Assembly (NCBI GenBank): GCA_020073445.1
Contig: JAIQFE010000023.1
Location: 62,001 to 126,000 of the forward strand
Length of the DNA: 64,000 bases
Direction of reading: 5' to 3'
DNA from: Terriglobia bacterium
GTDB taxonomy: Bacteria > Acidobacteriota > Terriglobia > Bryobacterales > Bryobacteraceae
Part shown: in pieces, positions 55,027-62,605 of the stretch
How positions within the stretch are numbered: the first letter of the stretch is position 1
How the letters are laid out: each line of letters starts with the position of its first letter
Translations under genes and position numbers: made by a program
Notes under the pieces: generated by a model
The model's database searches: none
What the model was told of the DNA's origin: nothing
What the model saw: the letters and a program-made list of their open reading frames with translations, nothing else

Positions 55027-56727
55027 ATGGGCGTCCATCAAGACCGCCGTGTGCCGTCCGCAGCTTCCCTGGCAGCGCTGACCGCGGTAGCCATGGGGCT
55101 TACAGGTTGCGCGGCTACCAACCAGACCATCCAGCCGCAACGGTACAAGCAATTCTTCTTGCCGCCGCAGCAGGCTCAGGCCGCCGAACCGGTTCAGCTA
55201 GCATTCGCCGACCCGCCCCGCCTCAGCGTCTACGTCAACGATTACCCCGCCCTGCCTTCCAAGCCTTCCCCGATTCCCCGCCCCACCGATGCCGATTTCC
55301 TGATCCAGCGCGCCAATGAGCGCTTCGCCGCCGGCAAACGCGCCCTCCAGCAGGGTCAGCCCGACGAAGCCCGCCAGGAATTCGATCGCGCGGTGGAGAC
55401 GCTGTTCAATGCGCCCGAAAACCTGCCCGGCCGCGCCACCCTCGAGCGCCGCCTGGAAGAGCTGGTGGATGCCATTTATCGTATCGACCAGGATCAGCTC
55501 GGTAATAGCGCCCCCGATGAGCAGGTGTCTTATGAGAAGGCGCCCCTCGACGACATCTTGGATATGACGTTCCCGATCGACCCCAGCCTGCGCGGTAAGG
55601 TCCGGGAACAGGTCCGCATGACCGTATCGCAGCTCCCCTTGGATGAGCGCGATGCCGTGGTCAGCTTCATTAATTTCTTTTCAAGTACCAAGGGCCGGCG
55701 CATCTTGCTCGGCGGCATGCAGCGGTCAGGACGCTATAAGGCCATGATCGAGCGCGTTCTGGCTGAGGAAGGCCTTCCCGAAGAATTGATCTTCCTGGCC
55801 CAGGCCGAATCGGGCTTCTCGCCCCGCGCCGTCTCTAATAAGTTGTGCATGGGGATCTGGCAATTCGCCAAGTTTCGCGGCAATGAGTACGGCCTGAAAC
55901 AGACCCCCGCCACCGATGACCGCATGGACCCGGAAAAGGCTACCCGCGCCGCCGCCCGCCACCTGCACGACCTCTATGAGCACTTCGGCGACTGGTATCT
56001 CGCCATGGCGGCCTACAACTGCGGACCCGGTTGCGTCGATAATGCCGTGATGCGCACCGGCTATGCCGATTTCTGGGAGCTTCGCCGCAGGAACGCTCTC
56101 CCCAAGGAAACCGCCAACTACGTCCCCGCGATTCTGGCCATGGTGATCATGTCCAAGAACGCGGCCGAATACGGGATCGGCGACATCGACTTTGAACCCG
56201 CCGTCACTTATGACAGCCTGGAGCTCCAGACTCCGACGCACATCGGCTTGGTGGCCGCCGCCCTGGACCGCTCCGTCAGCGAGCTCAAGGATCTGAACCC
56301 GTCGCTCATCAAATCGGTAACGCCTGCGGGATTCACCCTGCGCGTCCCCAAGGGAACGGTGCCCCAATTGGAAGCCGCCCTCAAGGTGATTCCAGCCGAC
56401 CGGCGCGATTCCTGGCGCGTGCATCGCGTCGAGCCGGGAGACAGCTTCGCAGCAGTCGCCAAACGCTACGGGACCACTCCGGACGTCCTCAGCTCGGCGA
56501 ATCACGACCAGCTTCCCGAAACGGGCATGTTCGCGGCCGTGCCGGTATCCTATCCGGGTGATCGTCCCACCCCGGTGAAAGCAGCCGCCAGAACGACTAC
56601 AAAAACGACTGCCAAAGGGAAGGCTAAAGCCACTCCCCGCAAGACCGCCGCCGCCGCTTCCAAGAAGGTTCCCGCGAAGAAAACGGCCGGCACCCGGACC
56701 ACTTCAAAACGCGCCTCCGGCGCTTAG
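55027..56727 (+). CDS. Lytic transglycosylase lipoprotein, MltD-like (SLT + LysM)
   Basis: A 566-residue protein from the ATG at 55027, which gives a lipoprotein signal (MGVHQDRRVPSAASLAALTA then VAMGLTGC, Cys28). A coiled helical region leads to the SLT domain: LAEEGLPEELIFLAQAESGF with catalytic Glu261, then MGIWQFAKFRGNEYGL and YLAMAAYNCGPGCVDNAVMR. A LysM-like peptidoglycan-binding region (about 455-505, VEPGDSFAAVAKRYGTTPDV) and a Lys/Ala/Thr-rich tail complete it. It cleaves the glycan strands of peptidoglycan. A longer frame upstream lacks a signal. Confidence 0.92.
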   Translation: MGVHQDRRVPSAASLAALTAVAMGLTGCAATNQTIQPQRYKQFFLPPQQAQAAEPVQLAFADPPRLSVYVNDYPALPSKPSPIPRPTDADFLIQRANERFAAGKRALQQGQPDEARQEFDRAVETLFNAPENLPGRATLERRLEELVDAIYRIDQDQLGNSAPDEQVSYEKAPLDDILDMTFPIDPSLRGKVREQVRMTVSQLPLDERDAVVSFINFFSSTKGRRILLGGMQRSGRYKAMIERVLAEEGLPEELIFLAQAESGFSPRAVSNKLCMGIWQFAKFRGNEYGLKQTPATDDRMDPEKATRAAARHLHDLYEHFGDWYLAMAAYNCGPGCVDNAVMRTGYADFWELRRRNALPKETANYVPAILAMVIMSKNAAEYGIGDIDFEPAVTYDSLELQTPTHIGLVAAALDRSVSELKDLNPSLIKSVTPAGFTLRVPKGTVPQLEAALKVIPADRRDSWRVHRVEPGDSFAAVAKRYGTTPDVLSSANHDQLPETGMFAAVPVSYPGDRPTPVKAAARTTTKTTAKGKAKATPRKTAAAASKKVPAKKTAGTRTTSKRASGA

Positions 56728-56861
56728 CACCGATGCAAGGGAGCAAATGGACATTTCCCCCTTGCCTTCTGAACAAAACACGATATTCTAATTCTTGTCT
56801 AGTTTTGCCCAGCTTGTTTGAACAACGCAGTTCGATGCGCTCAACTCAGGAGGCAGTCTGA

Positions 56862-57341
56862 ATGTTAGAGTACCGGTTCTCGATGGAAGACGAAGACGAC
56901 GACTTCGAGCAGGAATCGAATATCAGCATGGATGACGATATCGGCGACTACGAAGACGACGATGACGATGAAACCATCGTAGTGACCGAGACCGTGGTCA
57001 CGTCGGTCTTCCCGCCGTCTTCCATGCCGGTGATAGAAATCCCCGCCCCCGAACCGCCGCCTGTCAAGAAGCCCGCCACCAAGGCCGCCGCCCCGGCGAA
57101 GAAGGCAGCCCCTGCAAAGACCGTCAAGAAGGCAGCCGCCAAGAAAGCGGCTCCCAAGAAGGCCGCGAAGAAAGTAGCCGCCAAGAAAGCCGCACCCAAG
57201 AAGGCAGCAAAGAAGGCCGCGCCCAAGAAGGCAGCCAAGAAAGCGGCTCCCAAGAAATCCGCCAAGCAGAGCAAGAAGGCCGACAAGAAGGCCAAAAAGG
57301 CCGAGAAGAAGGCCAAGAAGGCCGCCAAGAAAAAGAAGTAG
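56862..57341 (+). CDS. Histone H1-like Lys/Ala-rich protein with acidic N-terminus
   Basis: A 159-residue protein of extreme composition. Residues 8-40 are acidic (DEDDDFEQES, DDDIGDYEDDDDDE), residues 41-70 are Pro/Val-rich, and residues 70-159 are almost only Lys, Ala and Pro in KKAAPKKAAK-type repeats. Basic (K/A/P) tails of this type are seen in bacterial H1-like and HU-fused proteins that bind DNA without sequence preference. The acidic head could mask the tail in cis. No other domain is present. A good Shine-Dalgarno (AGGAGGCA, about 56847-56854) precedes the ATG. Confidence 0.8.
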   Translation: MLEYRFSMEDEDDDFEQESNISMDDDIGDYEDDDDDETIVVTETVVTSVFPPSSMPVIEIPAPEPPPVKKPATKAAAPAKKAAPAKTVKKAAAKKAAPKKAAKKVAAKKAAPKKAAKKAAPKKAAKKAAPKKSAKQSKKADKKAKKAEKKAKKAAKKKK

Positions 57342-57343
57342 AA

Positions 57344-57366
57344 GAAGTAGCGCGGCGCGCTACTTC
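57344..57366. terminator. Bidirectional hairpin terminator between convergent genes
   Basis: GAAGTAGCGC (57344-57353), loop GGC, and GCGCTACTTC (57357-57366) form a perfect 10-bp stem starting 2 bases after the H1-like stop. The right arm overlaps the stop codon of the convergent small gene (57360-57362). Confidence 0.7.
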
Positions 57367-57566
57367 CCGACCGCTCCCTTGCAGCGCTCATAGAGCTGCA
57401 GCAGCGCGTCAACCTGGTCATCGGGACCCTTGGGTGTCTTCCCGCCGAATCCGGCGCCAGTCGACGTCTTGCCAACACCGGTTGTGTTGGCGATAAACTT
57501 CATTAACTCCAGCGCGACTTCTTCCTTCGTCGAACCGGGGCGAGGTGTTTCCTTTTCATCGGGCAT
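57360..57566 (-). CDS. Small conserved acidobacterial protein, 68 aa
   Basis: A 68-residue protein from the ATG at 57564-57566. Sequence MPDEKETPRPGSTKEEVALE, LMKFIANTTGVGKTSTGAGF, and a C-terminal amphipathic helix DDQVDALLQLYERCKGAVGK suggest a real but unannotated helical protein with a Gly/Thr loop. A longer frame to 57896 would cross the divergent HipA-like gene and was rejected. Function unknown. Confidence 0.65.
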   Translation of the reverse strand: MPDEKETPRPGSTKEEVALELMKFIANTTGVGKTSTGAGFGGKTPKGPDDQVDALLQLYERCKGAVGK

Positions 57567-57611
57567 ATAATCAAGGTACTCTAGTGCCCCTCCTCCCACC
57601 AAGCTCTTGAG

Positions 57612-58439
57612 ATGCCGGTCACCGCTCGCCGCCTCATCCGCAAGATGCGTGGAGGAGCGCAGGCCCACCTGATGGAAGCCTCCGATGGCCATTCCTACGT
57701 CGTGAAGTTCCACAACAACCCGCAGCACCGGCGGATCCTGGTCAATGAGTGGATTGCGTCGACCTTCTTGCACTACCTGGGGATCGCCGCTCCGGAAGTC
57801 GCCATGGTCCAGATCACGGAATCCTTCCTGGCCGGCGATCCGAACATCCACATCCAGCTCGGGCGCGAGCGCCGTGCCGTGACTCCCGGCTGGCACTTCG
57901 GCTCGCGCTTCCCGGGCGACCCGGCCCGAACCGTGGTCTACGACTTCCTGCCCGATACGCTGCTCGGCACAGTCGAGAATCTGGCCGACTTTCGCGCCGT
58001 CCTGGCGTTCGACAAATGGATGGGCAACGCGGATTCGCGCCAGGCCATCTTCTTTCGCGCCCGGGTACTGGAACCCCTAGCCTCTGAACCCCAGCGTTTG
58101 GGTTTCGTAGCCCAGATGGTGGACAATGGATATGTATTCGAAGGACCCCACTGGCGTTTGGGGGAGTCGGCGATTCAAGGCTTGTATTTTCGCCCGCTGG
58201 TCTACCGGACCGTGCGTGGCCTCGCCGAATTCGAGCCTTGGCTTGGCCGCATCCGGAATTTTCCGGAAGAAGTGGTGGATCAGGCGGTCAAACGTATTCC
58301 TCCGGCTTGGCTGGAGGGGGACGAAGACGAACTGGAGCGCCTGCTGGAACGCTTGATGAGGCGACGAGCGCGAGTACCGGACCTGATCGAACAATGTTGT
58401 TCGGGGCCATCCAATCCGTTCCCGGACTGGCGTCCATAA
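57612..58439 (+). CDS. HipA-like kinase (HipA_2 type), no HipB partner
   Basis: A 275-residue protein. RKMRGGAQAHLMEASDGHSY then VVKFHNNPQHRRILVNEWIA forms the N-lobe with the ATP-binding Lys. FDKWMGNADSRQAIFFRARV holds the catalytic-loop Asp and Asn, and FVAQMVDNGYVFEGPHWRLG supplies the metal-binding Asp. This is the compact HipA_2-type kinase common in Acidobacteria, without the HipA N-terminal half that contacts HipB. It is divergent from the 68-aa gene and not preceded by an HTH gene, so classical toxin-antitoxin action is unlikely. Confidence 0.82.
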   Translation: MPVTARRLIRKMRGGAQAHLMEASDGHSYVVKFHNNPQHRRILVNEWIASTFLHYLGIAAPEVAMVQITESFLAGDPNIHIQLGRERRAVTPGWHFGSRFPGDPARTVVYDFLPDTLLGTVENLADFRAVLAFDKWMGNADSRQAIFFRARVLEPLASEPQRLGFVAQMVDNGYVFEGPHWRLGESAIQGLYFRPLVYRTVRGLAEFEPWLGRIRNFPEEVVDQAVKRIPPAWLEGDEDELERLLERLMRRRARVPDLIEQCCSGPSNPFPDWRP

Positions 58440-58461
58440 CGAATTTGCACACACAACGAAC

Positions 58462-60327
58462 ATGCCAGTGACCGCGACACCGACCCGGGCCGCCGAGTTC
58501 CGGGAGAGCCTTGCCCAGCGCGTATGGGTGGCAGATGGCGCCATGGGCACCATGCTGTATTCCAAAGGCGCCTTCATCAACCGCTGCTACGACGAGCTGA
58601 ACCTTTCGCTCCCCGCCCTGGTGCGCGACGTGCACCAGGAATACGTCCGCGCCGGAGCCGAGATCATTGAAACCAACACATTTGGCGCGAACCGTAAGCG
58701 CCTGGCGTCGTTCGGCTTCGCGGACAAGGTCCGGCTCATCAATCGCGCGGGTGTGAGGATCGCCCGCGAGGCCGCCCGCGATCAGGCCTTTGTCGGAGCC
58801 GCCATCGGCCCCCTGGGAGTGCGCCTGGAACCTCTCGGTTCGACCACCATCGACGAAGCCCGATCCGTGTTCCGGGAGCAGATCGAAGCCTTGGTCGAGG
58901 CCGGAGTCGACTGCCTGATGCTTGAGACGTTTCGCGACCTGAACGAAGTCCGCGGCGCCGTGGAAGCCGCTCGCGAAGCCGCTGGACCCGAAATGGTCGT
59001 GATGGTGCACCTCAGCATCGAAGACGACGGCCTGCTTCAGGACGGAACCTCGATCGAGGATTTCACGCGCGCGCTTGATTCCATGCCGGTGGATGTGATC
59101 GGGCTCAATTGTTCCTCCGGACCCAAAGTGATGCTCGAGACTTTGGAGAAGATGGGCGCCTACACCGACAAGCCGCTCAGCGCGCTGCCCAACGCCGGCC
59201 TTCCCGCCAGCGTCGACGGGCGCAACATCTATCTGTGCTCGGCCGAGTACATGGCGCAATATTCCGCGCGCTTCATCAAGGCCGGTGCGAGGATCGTCGG
59301 CGGCTGCTGCGGAACTACACCGGAACACATCAAGGAAATCCGCAACGAGGTCCGCAGTCTGCAGCCCTCCCGTGCATCGGCGATCGTGGTTACGGAGCGC
59401 GAGTCGAAGCCCACGCCGATGGAGAAGGTCCCGGTGGCGGACAAGAGCCAGCTGGGCGCCAAGCTCGCGGCCGGAACGTTCGTCGCCTTTGTCGAAATCC
59501 TGCCGCCGCGCGGCCTGGACGCTTCGAAGGAAGTCGCCGGAGCGAAATTGTGCAAGGAAGCCGGGATCGACTGTATCAACGTTCCCGACGGTCCGCGCGC
59601 CAGCGCCCGCCTCAGCGCCCAGGTCACCTGCCAGCTGTTCCAGAAGGAAGCCGGGATCGAGTCGGTGCTCCACGTCTGCTGCCGCGATCGCAACATCCTG
59701 AGCATCCAGAGCGAACTTCTGGGCGCGCACATGGTGGGCGTCCGCAACCTGATCTGCATCACCGGCGATCCGCCGCGCATGGGCGTCTATCCCGACGCGA
59801 CCGCCGTATTCGACGTCGATTCCATCGGGCTTTCGACCATCGTCGATCATCTCAATCACGGAATGGACCTGGGCGGCAATCCCATGGGTTCTCAGACCGC
59901 GCTGTTGCTGGGCGTAGGAGCCAATCCCGGCGCCTACAATCTGGATGACGAACTGCGCCGCTTTGAGGCCAAAGTTAAGGCGGGAGCTGAATACGCGGTC
60001 ACGCAGCCGGTATTCGATCTCGATCTTCTCGACGCGTTCCTGAAGCGCACCGCGCAGTTCGGGATTCCGGTGATCGCCGGGATCTGGCCGCTTACCAGCT
60101 TCCGTAACGCCGAGTTCATGGTCAATGAGCTGCGCGTTCCCGTACCCGAATTCTACATGGAACGAATGCGCCTGGCCGATAATGCTGAAGCCGCCCGCGC
60201 CGAGGGTGTGGCCATCGCCAGGGAAATGGTGCAGCGCGTCCGGCCGATGGTCGCCGGCGTCCAGCTGAGCGCGCCTTTCGGACGGTATCAGACGGCGATC
60301 GACGTAGCACAAGCGATTGAACGATGA
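58462..60327 (+). CDS. Bifunctional homocysteine S-methyltransferase / methylenetetrahydrofolate reductase (YitJ-like)
   Basis: A 621-residue two-domain enzyme. The N-terminal barrel (1-300) has the Zn ligands Cys217 (GLNCSSGP) and Cys282-Cys283 (VGGCCGTTPEH), as in homocysteine methyltransferases such as MetH's first module. The C-terminal barrel (about 325-621) is an MTHFR: FVAFVEILPPRGLDASKEVA, NLICITGDPPRMGVYPDATA and AEYAVTQPVFDLDLLDAFLK. It would make 5-methyl-THF and methionine. The fusion is known from Bacillus YitJ and many soil bacteria. No cobalamin-binding domain is included. Confidence 0.95.
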   Translation: MPVTATPTRAAEFRESLAQRVWVADGAMGTMLYSKGAFINRCYDELNLSLPALVRDVHQEYVRAGAEIIETNTFGANRKRLASFGFADKVRLINRAGVRIAREAARDQAFVGAAIGPLGVRLEPLGSTTIDEARSVFREQIEALVEAGVDCLMLETFRDLNEVRGAVEAAREAAGPEMVVMVHLSIEDDGLLQDGTSIEDFTRALDSMPVDVIGLNCSSGPKVMLETLEKMGAYTDKPLSALPNAGLPASVDGRNIYLCSAEYMAQYSARFIKAGARIVGGCCGTTPEHIKEIRNEVRSLQPSRASAIVVTERESKPTPMEKVPVADKSQLGAKLAAGTFVAFVEILPPRGLDASKEVAGAKLCKEAGIDCINVPDGPRASARLSAQVTCQLFQKEAGIESVLHVCCRDRNILSIQSELLGAHMVGVRNLICITGDPPRMGVYPDATAVFDVDSIGLSTIVDHLNHGMDLGGNPMGSQTALLLGVGANPGAYNLDDELRRFEAKVKAGAEYAVTQPVFDLDLLDAFLKRTAQFGIPVIAGIWPLTSFRNAEFMVNELRVPVPEFYMERMRLADNAEAARAEGVAIAREMVQRVRPMVAGVQLSAPFGRYQTAIDVAQAIER

Positions 60328-60356
60328 ACATGCCGCGGTAGACTGAGATTCAAAAC

Positions 60357-60995
60357 GTGCCCACTGACCTGATCGAGATTGACGCGGAGCGGCCATCGGA
60401 ACGCGCCATCGAGCGCGCGGCCGCCGCAGTCCGCCGGGGCCAGGTGGTCGCGATTCCCACGGACGCGCTTTATTCCCTGGTGTGCGATCCGCTCAACCTG
60501 CACGCCGTCGGGCGAATCTTCTCCGCCAAAGGCCGCGAACAGGACCGCGCGTTGCCTATGCTCGTCAGTGACGTGGTGATGGCCGAAGAACTGACTAAAG
60601 AGATCTCGGCCAGGTTCTACCTGCTCGCGCGGCATTTCTGGCCCGGCGAGCTCACGATTATCGTGCAAGCTTCGTCCCGTGTGCCCTTGAAAGTCACCGG
60701 GAACACCGGCCGCCTGGCGATGCGGCAATCCAAGTCGAAAGTCGCCAATGCTCTGCTCGAGCGGCTGTCACAACCCCTGATCGCCACCAGCGCGAATCTA
60801 TCCGGCCAGCCCACCTGCACCAGCGGCATCGAGGTATTTGGCGTCATGGACGGCCGCGTCGACCTGGTGCTCGACGCCGGACCGGCCACCGGCCTGGGAG
60901 CCACCACCGTCGACATCACCGAGCCATATTGGCGCGTGATCAAAGAAGGCGTCATTCCAGAGGCGGCGATCGCGGAGGTCCTAAAGGGCTCCTAG
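60357..60995 (+). CDS. tsaC: L-threonylcarbamoyladenylate synthase
   Basis: A 212-residue protein with a GTG start. ERAAAAVRRGQVVAIPTDAL then YSLVCDPLNLHAVGRIFSAK GRE is the YrdC-type opening with the KGR loop, and PLIATSANLSGQPTCTSGIE is the conserved SxANxSG segment. It makes threonylcarbamoyl-AMP from threonine, bicarbonate and ATP for the universal tRNA modification t6A. The Sua5 C-terminal domain is absent, so it is a TsaC-type rather than Sua5-type enzyme. It overlaps nothing but is 1 bp ahead of clpS. Confidence 0.9.
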   Translation: MPTDLIEIDAERPSERAIERAAAAVRRGQVVAIPTDALYSLVCDPLNLHAVGRIFSAKGREQDRALPMLVSDVVMAEELTKEISARFYLLARHFWPGELTIIVQASSRVPLKVTGNTGRLAMRQSKSKVANALLERLSQPLIATSANLSGQPTCTSGIEVFGVMDGRVDLVLDAGPATGLGATTVDITEPYWRVIKEGVIPEAAIAEVLKGS

Positions 60996-60996
60996 G

Positions 60997-61329
60997 ATGG
61001 CGACCAAAACAACAGCGGCTCCCGAGTCCGGCGCCGCAAGTCAGGATCAGCTAACACCGTTGTTTCATGTGGTGTTGCTTGACGACGACGAACACACCTA
61101 CGATTACGTCATCGAGATGCTGATGACCATCTTCTGCCACTCGCCCGAGGCCGCCTTCCGGCACGCGGTGGAGGTGGATACCGACGGTCGCACGGTAGTG
61201 CTCACCTGCGAGCGCGATCAAGCTGAGTTCGGCCGCGACCAGATCCACGCCTATGGCGCCGATCCGCGGATGCCGAATTCCAAAGGCTCCATGAGCGCAG
61301 TGATCGAGCCGGCGGGGCGCGCCAGCTAG
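60997..61329 (+). CDS. clpS: ATP-dependent Clp protease adaptor ClpS
   Basis: A 110-residue protein. LFHVVLLDDDEHTYDYVIEM then LMTIFCHSPEAAFRHAVEVD contains the N-degron-binding pocket motif DDDEHTYDYVI and the helix that meets ClpA. It delivers N-degron substrates to ClpAP. The N-terminal tail (about 25 residues, Thr/Ala/Gln-rich) is the flexible part that engages the ClpA pore. Its stop overlaps the remnant of a TIGR03435 3' end. Confidence 0.93.
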   Translation: MATKTTAAPESGAASQDQLTPLFHVVLLDDDEHTYDYVIEMLMTIFCHSPEAAFRHAVEVDTDGRTVVLTCERDQAEFGRDQIHAYGADPRMPNSKGSMSAVIEPAGRAS

Positions 61330-61364
61330 TTCTCCAACAGCTTTGACACCTTGTCGATCACCCA
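61326..61364 (-). pseudogene. 3'-terminal stub of a TIGR03435-type gene
   Basis: On the minus strand, VIDKVSKLLEN and a stop. The segment matches the end of the full gene at 62606-62642 at 33 of 37 positions (CTAGTTCTCC, ..., ACCTTGTCGATCACC). Beyond 61364 the similarity ends and the beta-lactamase-like gene begins. It is a leftover of a lost tandem copy. Confidence 0.7.
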
Positions 61365-61379
61365 TGCTCGAGGTCTGTC

Positions 61380-62585
61380 TTATTGCACGAACTTCTCTGC
61401 GATCTTTACCGCGATAGAGTGAGTGTCCGCAAAAGCGATGTTCGACGTCACTGCCACGACAATCCCGCGCTCGGGGAACGTCAGCAGAGACGCCACCGGT
61501 CCGCCCCAAAAATCACCGTTATGGCCGGCAGTGCGAACCTGTTTTCCCGCAAACGTCACGGGGTGGAGGTCCCAGCCTAGGCCGTAACCCGTCTCCATGC
61601 CCGAGGTCGTCCGCTGTGAGGTTTGAAGTGTCTGGACGGTGTCTCGCCGCAGAAGCTTACTGCCGTTAATCGCCATCCCGAACCGCACCAGATCGGATGG
61701 AGTGGACACGAACCCGCTGGATCCTGCGTGACAGGAATAGTCGAACTTGTGCAGCGGCAGCGGATTCAGGCCATACCTGGGATTCGCTAAGAACCTGGGG
61801 ACGTAGAAAGTCACCTCGTCGGGAACGGCGTCCACACCCGATTCCTTCACGGTATTGAGCATCCCGAGAGGAAGAAACACTCTGTCCTGCAAGAACGCCT
61901 GGAACGGCTTGCCCGCGGCAGTCTCGACGGCCGCGCTTAAAAGGATCCAGCCAAAGGTCGAATAGCGATATTCGGTACCCGGCTGGAACGACAGCGGATC
62001 CTTCGCGAAGAGGTTCAGTGCGTCAGACGGCCGCTCGCAGTGCTGGTAAATAAGGACTCCCTCATCCCAGTCTTCGGTCTTGACGCCGCCGACATGCGCC
62101 ATCAGATGTCGGATGGTCAACGGCCATTGCTTCTGCGGAAACCCCGGCACGTAGGCCTGAATATCGTCGTCGAGCTTCATCCGGCCTTCTTCTAATAGCA
62201 GACCGATGGCTGCCGAGGTGAATACAGTAGCGGCAGTTCCGATTGGGAACCGGTCATCGAGTGTAACCGGCAAGCTGTTCTCGAAGTTCGCAAACCCAAA
62301 GCCCTCGGCCCACACGATATCGCCAGCGACGCCGACAGCCACCGAAATTCCCGGCAGGTTCTTCTCAGAGAGACTCGTGCGCACGATCTCGCGCCCTTTT
62401 TCCACGGCGGCCGTCCACTTTGCCAAGGACGAAGAGTTCGTTACCGATGAGACGTTCTGCGGGCTGGGGTGAAGCTTCGGCGCGGTGGCGCTGATGTAGA
62501 GCCACAGTCCTGGAATCCCCACCACGAGCAATCCCACACCCAACAGCATTATCGAAGCCCATCTCGGGATCTGGCTCTTCAGCAT
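61380..62585 (-). CDS. Beta-lactamase-fold (class C/LACTB-like) protein, catalytic residues replaced
   Basis: A 401-residue membrane-anchored protein. One N-terminal span (about residues 10-30) is followed by the serine beta-lactamase-like domain. FPIGTAATVFTSAAIGLLLE aligns with the usual F-x-IGS-x-x-K-x-FTAAAI, so the nucleophile Ser is Thr117 and the general-base Lys is Thr120. The second motif Y-x-N is Y208-S-T210. The third, GHNG (near residue 374), is preserved. The fold should be intact (YRYSTFGWILLSAAVETAAG) but hydrolysis by the standard mechanism is not possible. Binding or scaffold roles, as for some LACTB relatives, are plausible. Confidence 0.85.
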   Translation of the reverse strand: MLKSQIPRWASIMLLGVGLLVVGIPGLWLYISATAPKLHPSPQNVSSVTNSSSLAKWTAAVEKGREIVRTSLSEKNLPGISVAVGVAGDIVWAEGFGFANFENSLPVTLDDRFPIGTAATVFTSAAIGLLLEEGRMKLDDDIQAYVPGFPQKQWPLTIRHLMAHVGGVKTEDWDEGVLIYQHCERPSDALNLFAKDPLSFQPGTEYRYSTFGWILLSAAVETAAGKPFQAFLQDRVFLPLGMLNTVKESGVDAVPDEVTFYVPRFLANPRYGLNPLPLHKFDYSCHAGSSGFVSTPSDLVRFGMAINGSKLLRRDTVQTLQTSQRTTSGMETGYGLGWDLHPVTFAGKQVRTAGHNGDFWGGPVASLLTFPERGIVVAVTSNIAFADTHSIAVKIAEKFVQ

Positions 62586-62605
62586 CCTAACCTCGCGCGC
62601 AGGGA

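Noticed and set aside
57060-57330. Short-period repeats that look like a tandem DNA array
   Set aside because: They are the AAG/GCC codons of the Lys/Ala repeat in the H1-like protein, with no spacers, so not CRISPR.
57567-57896. Upstream extension of the 68-aa leftward gene to 178 codons
   Set aside because: The extension crosses the start of the HipA-like gene and has no conserved look; the ATG at 57564-57566 is the natural start.
58288-60396. 702-codon leftward frame opposite the methyltransferase/MTHFR gene
   Set aside because: Same cause: the sense strand encodes a clear two-domain enzyme, and the antisense product has no family features.
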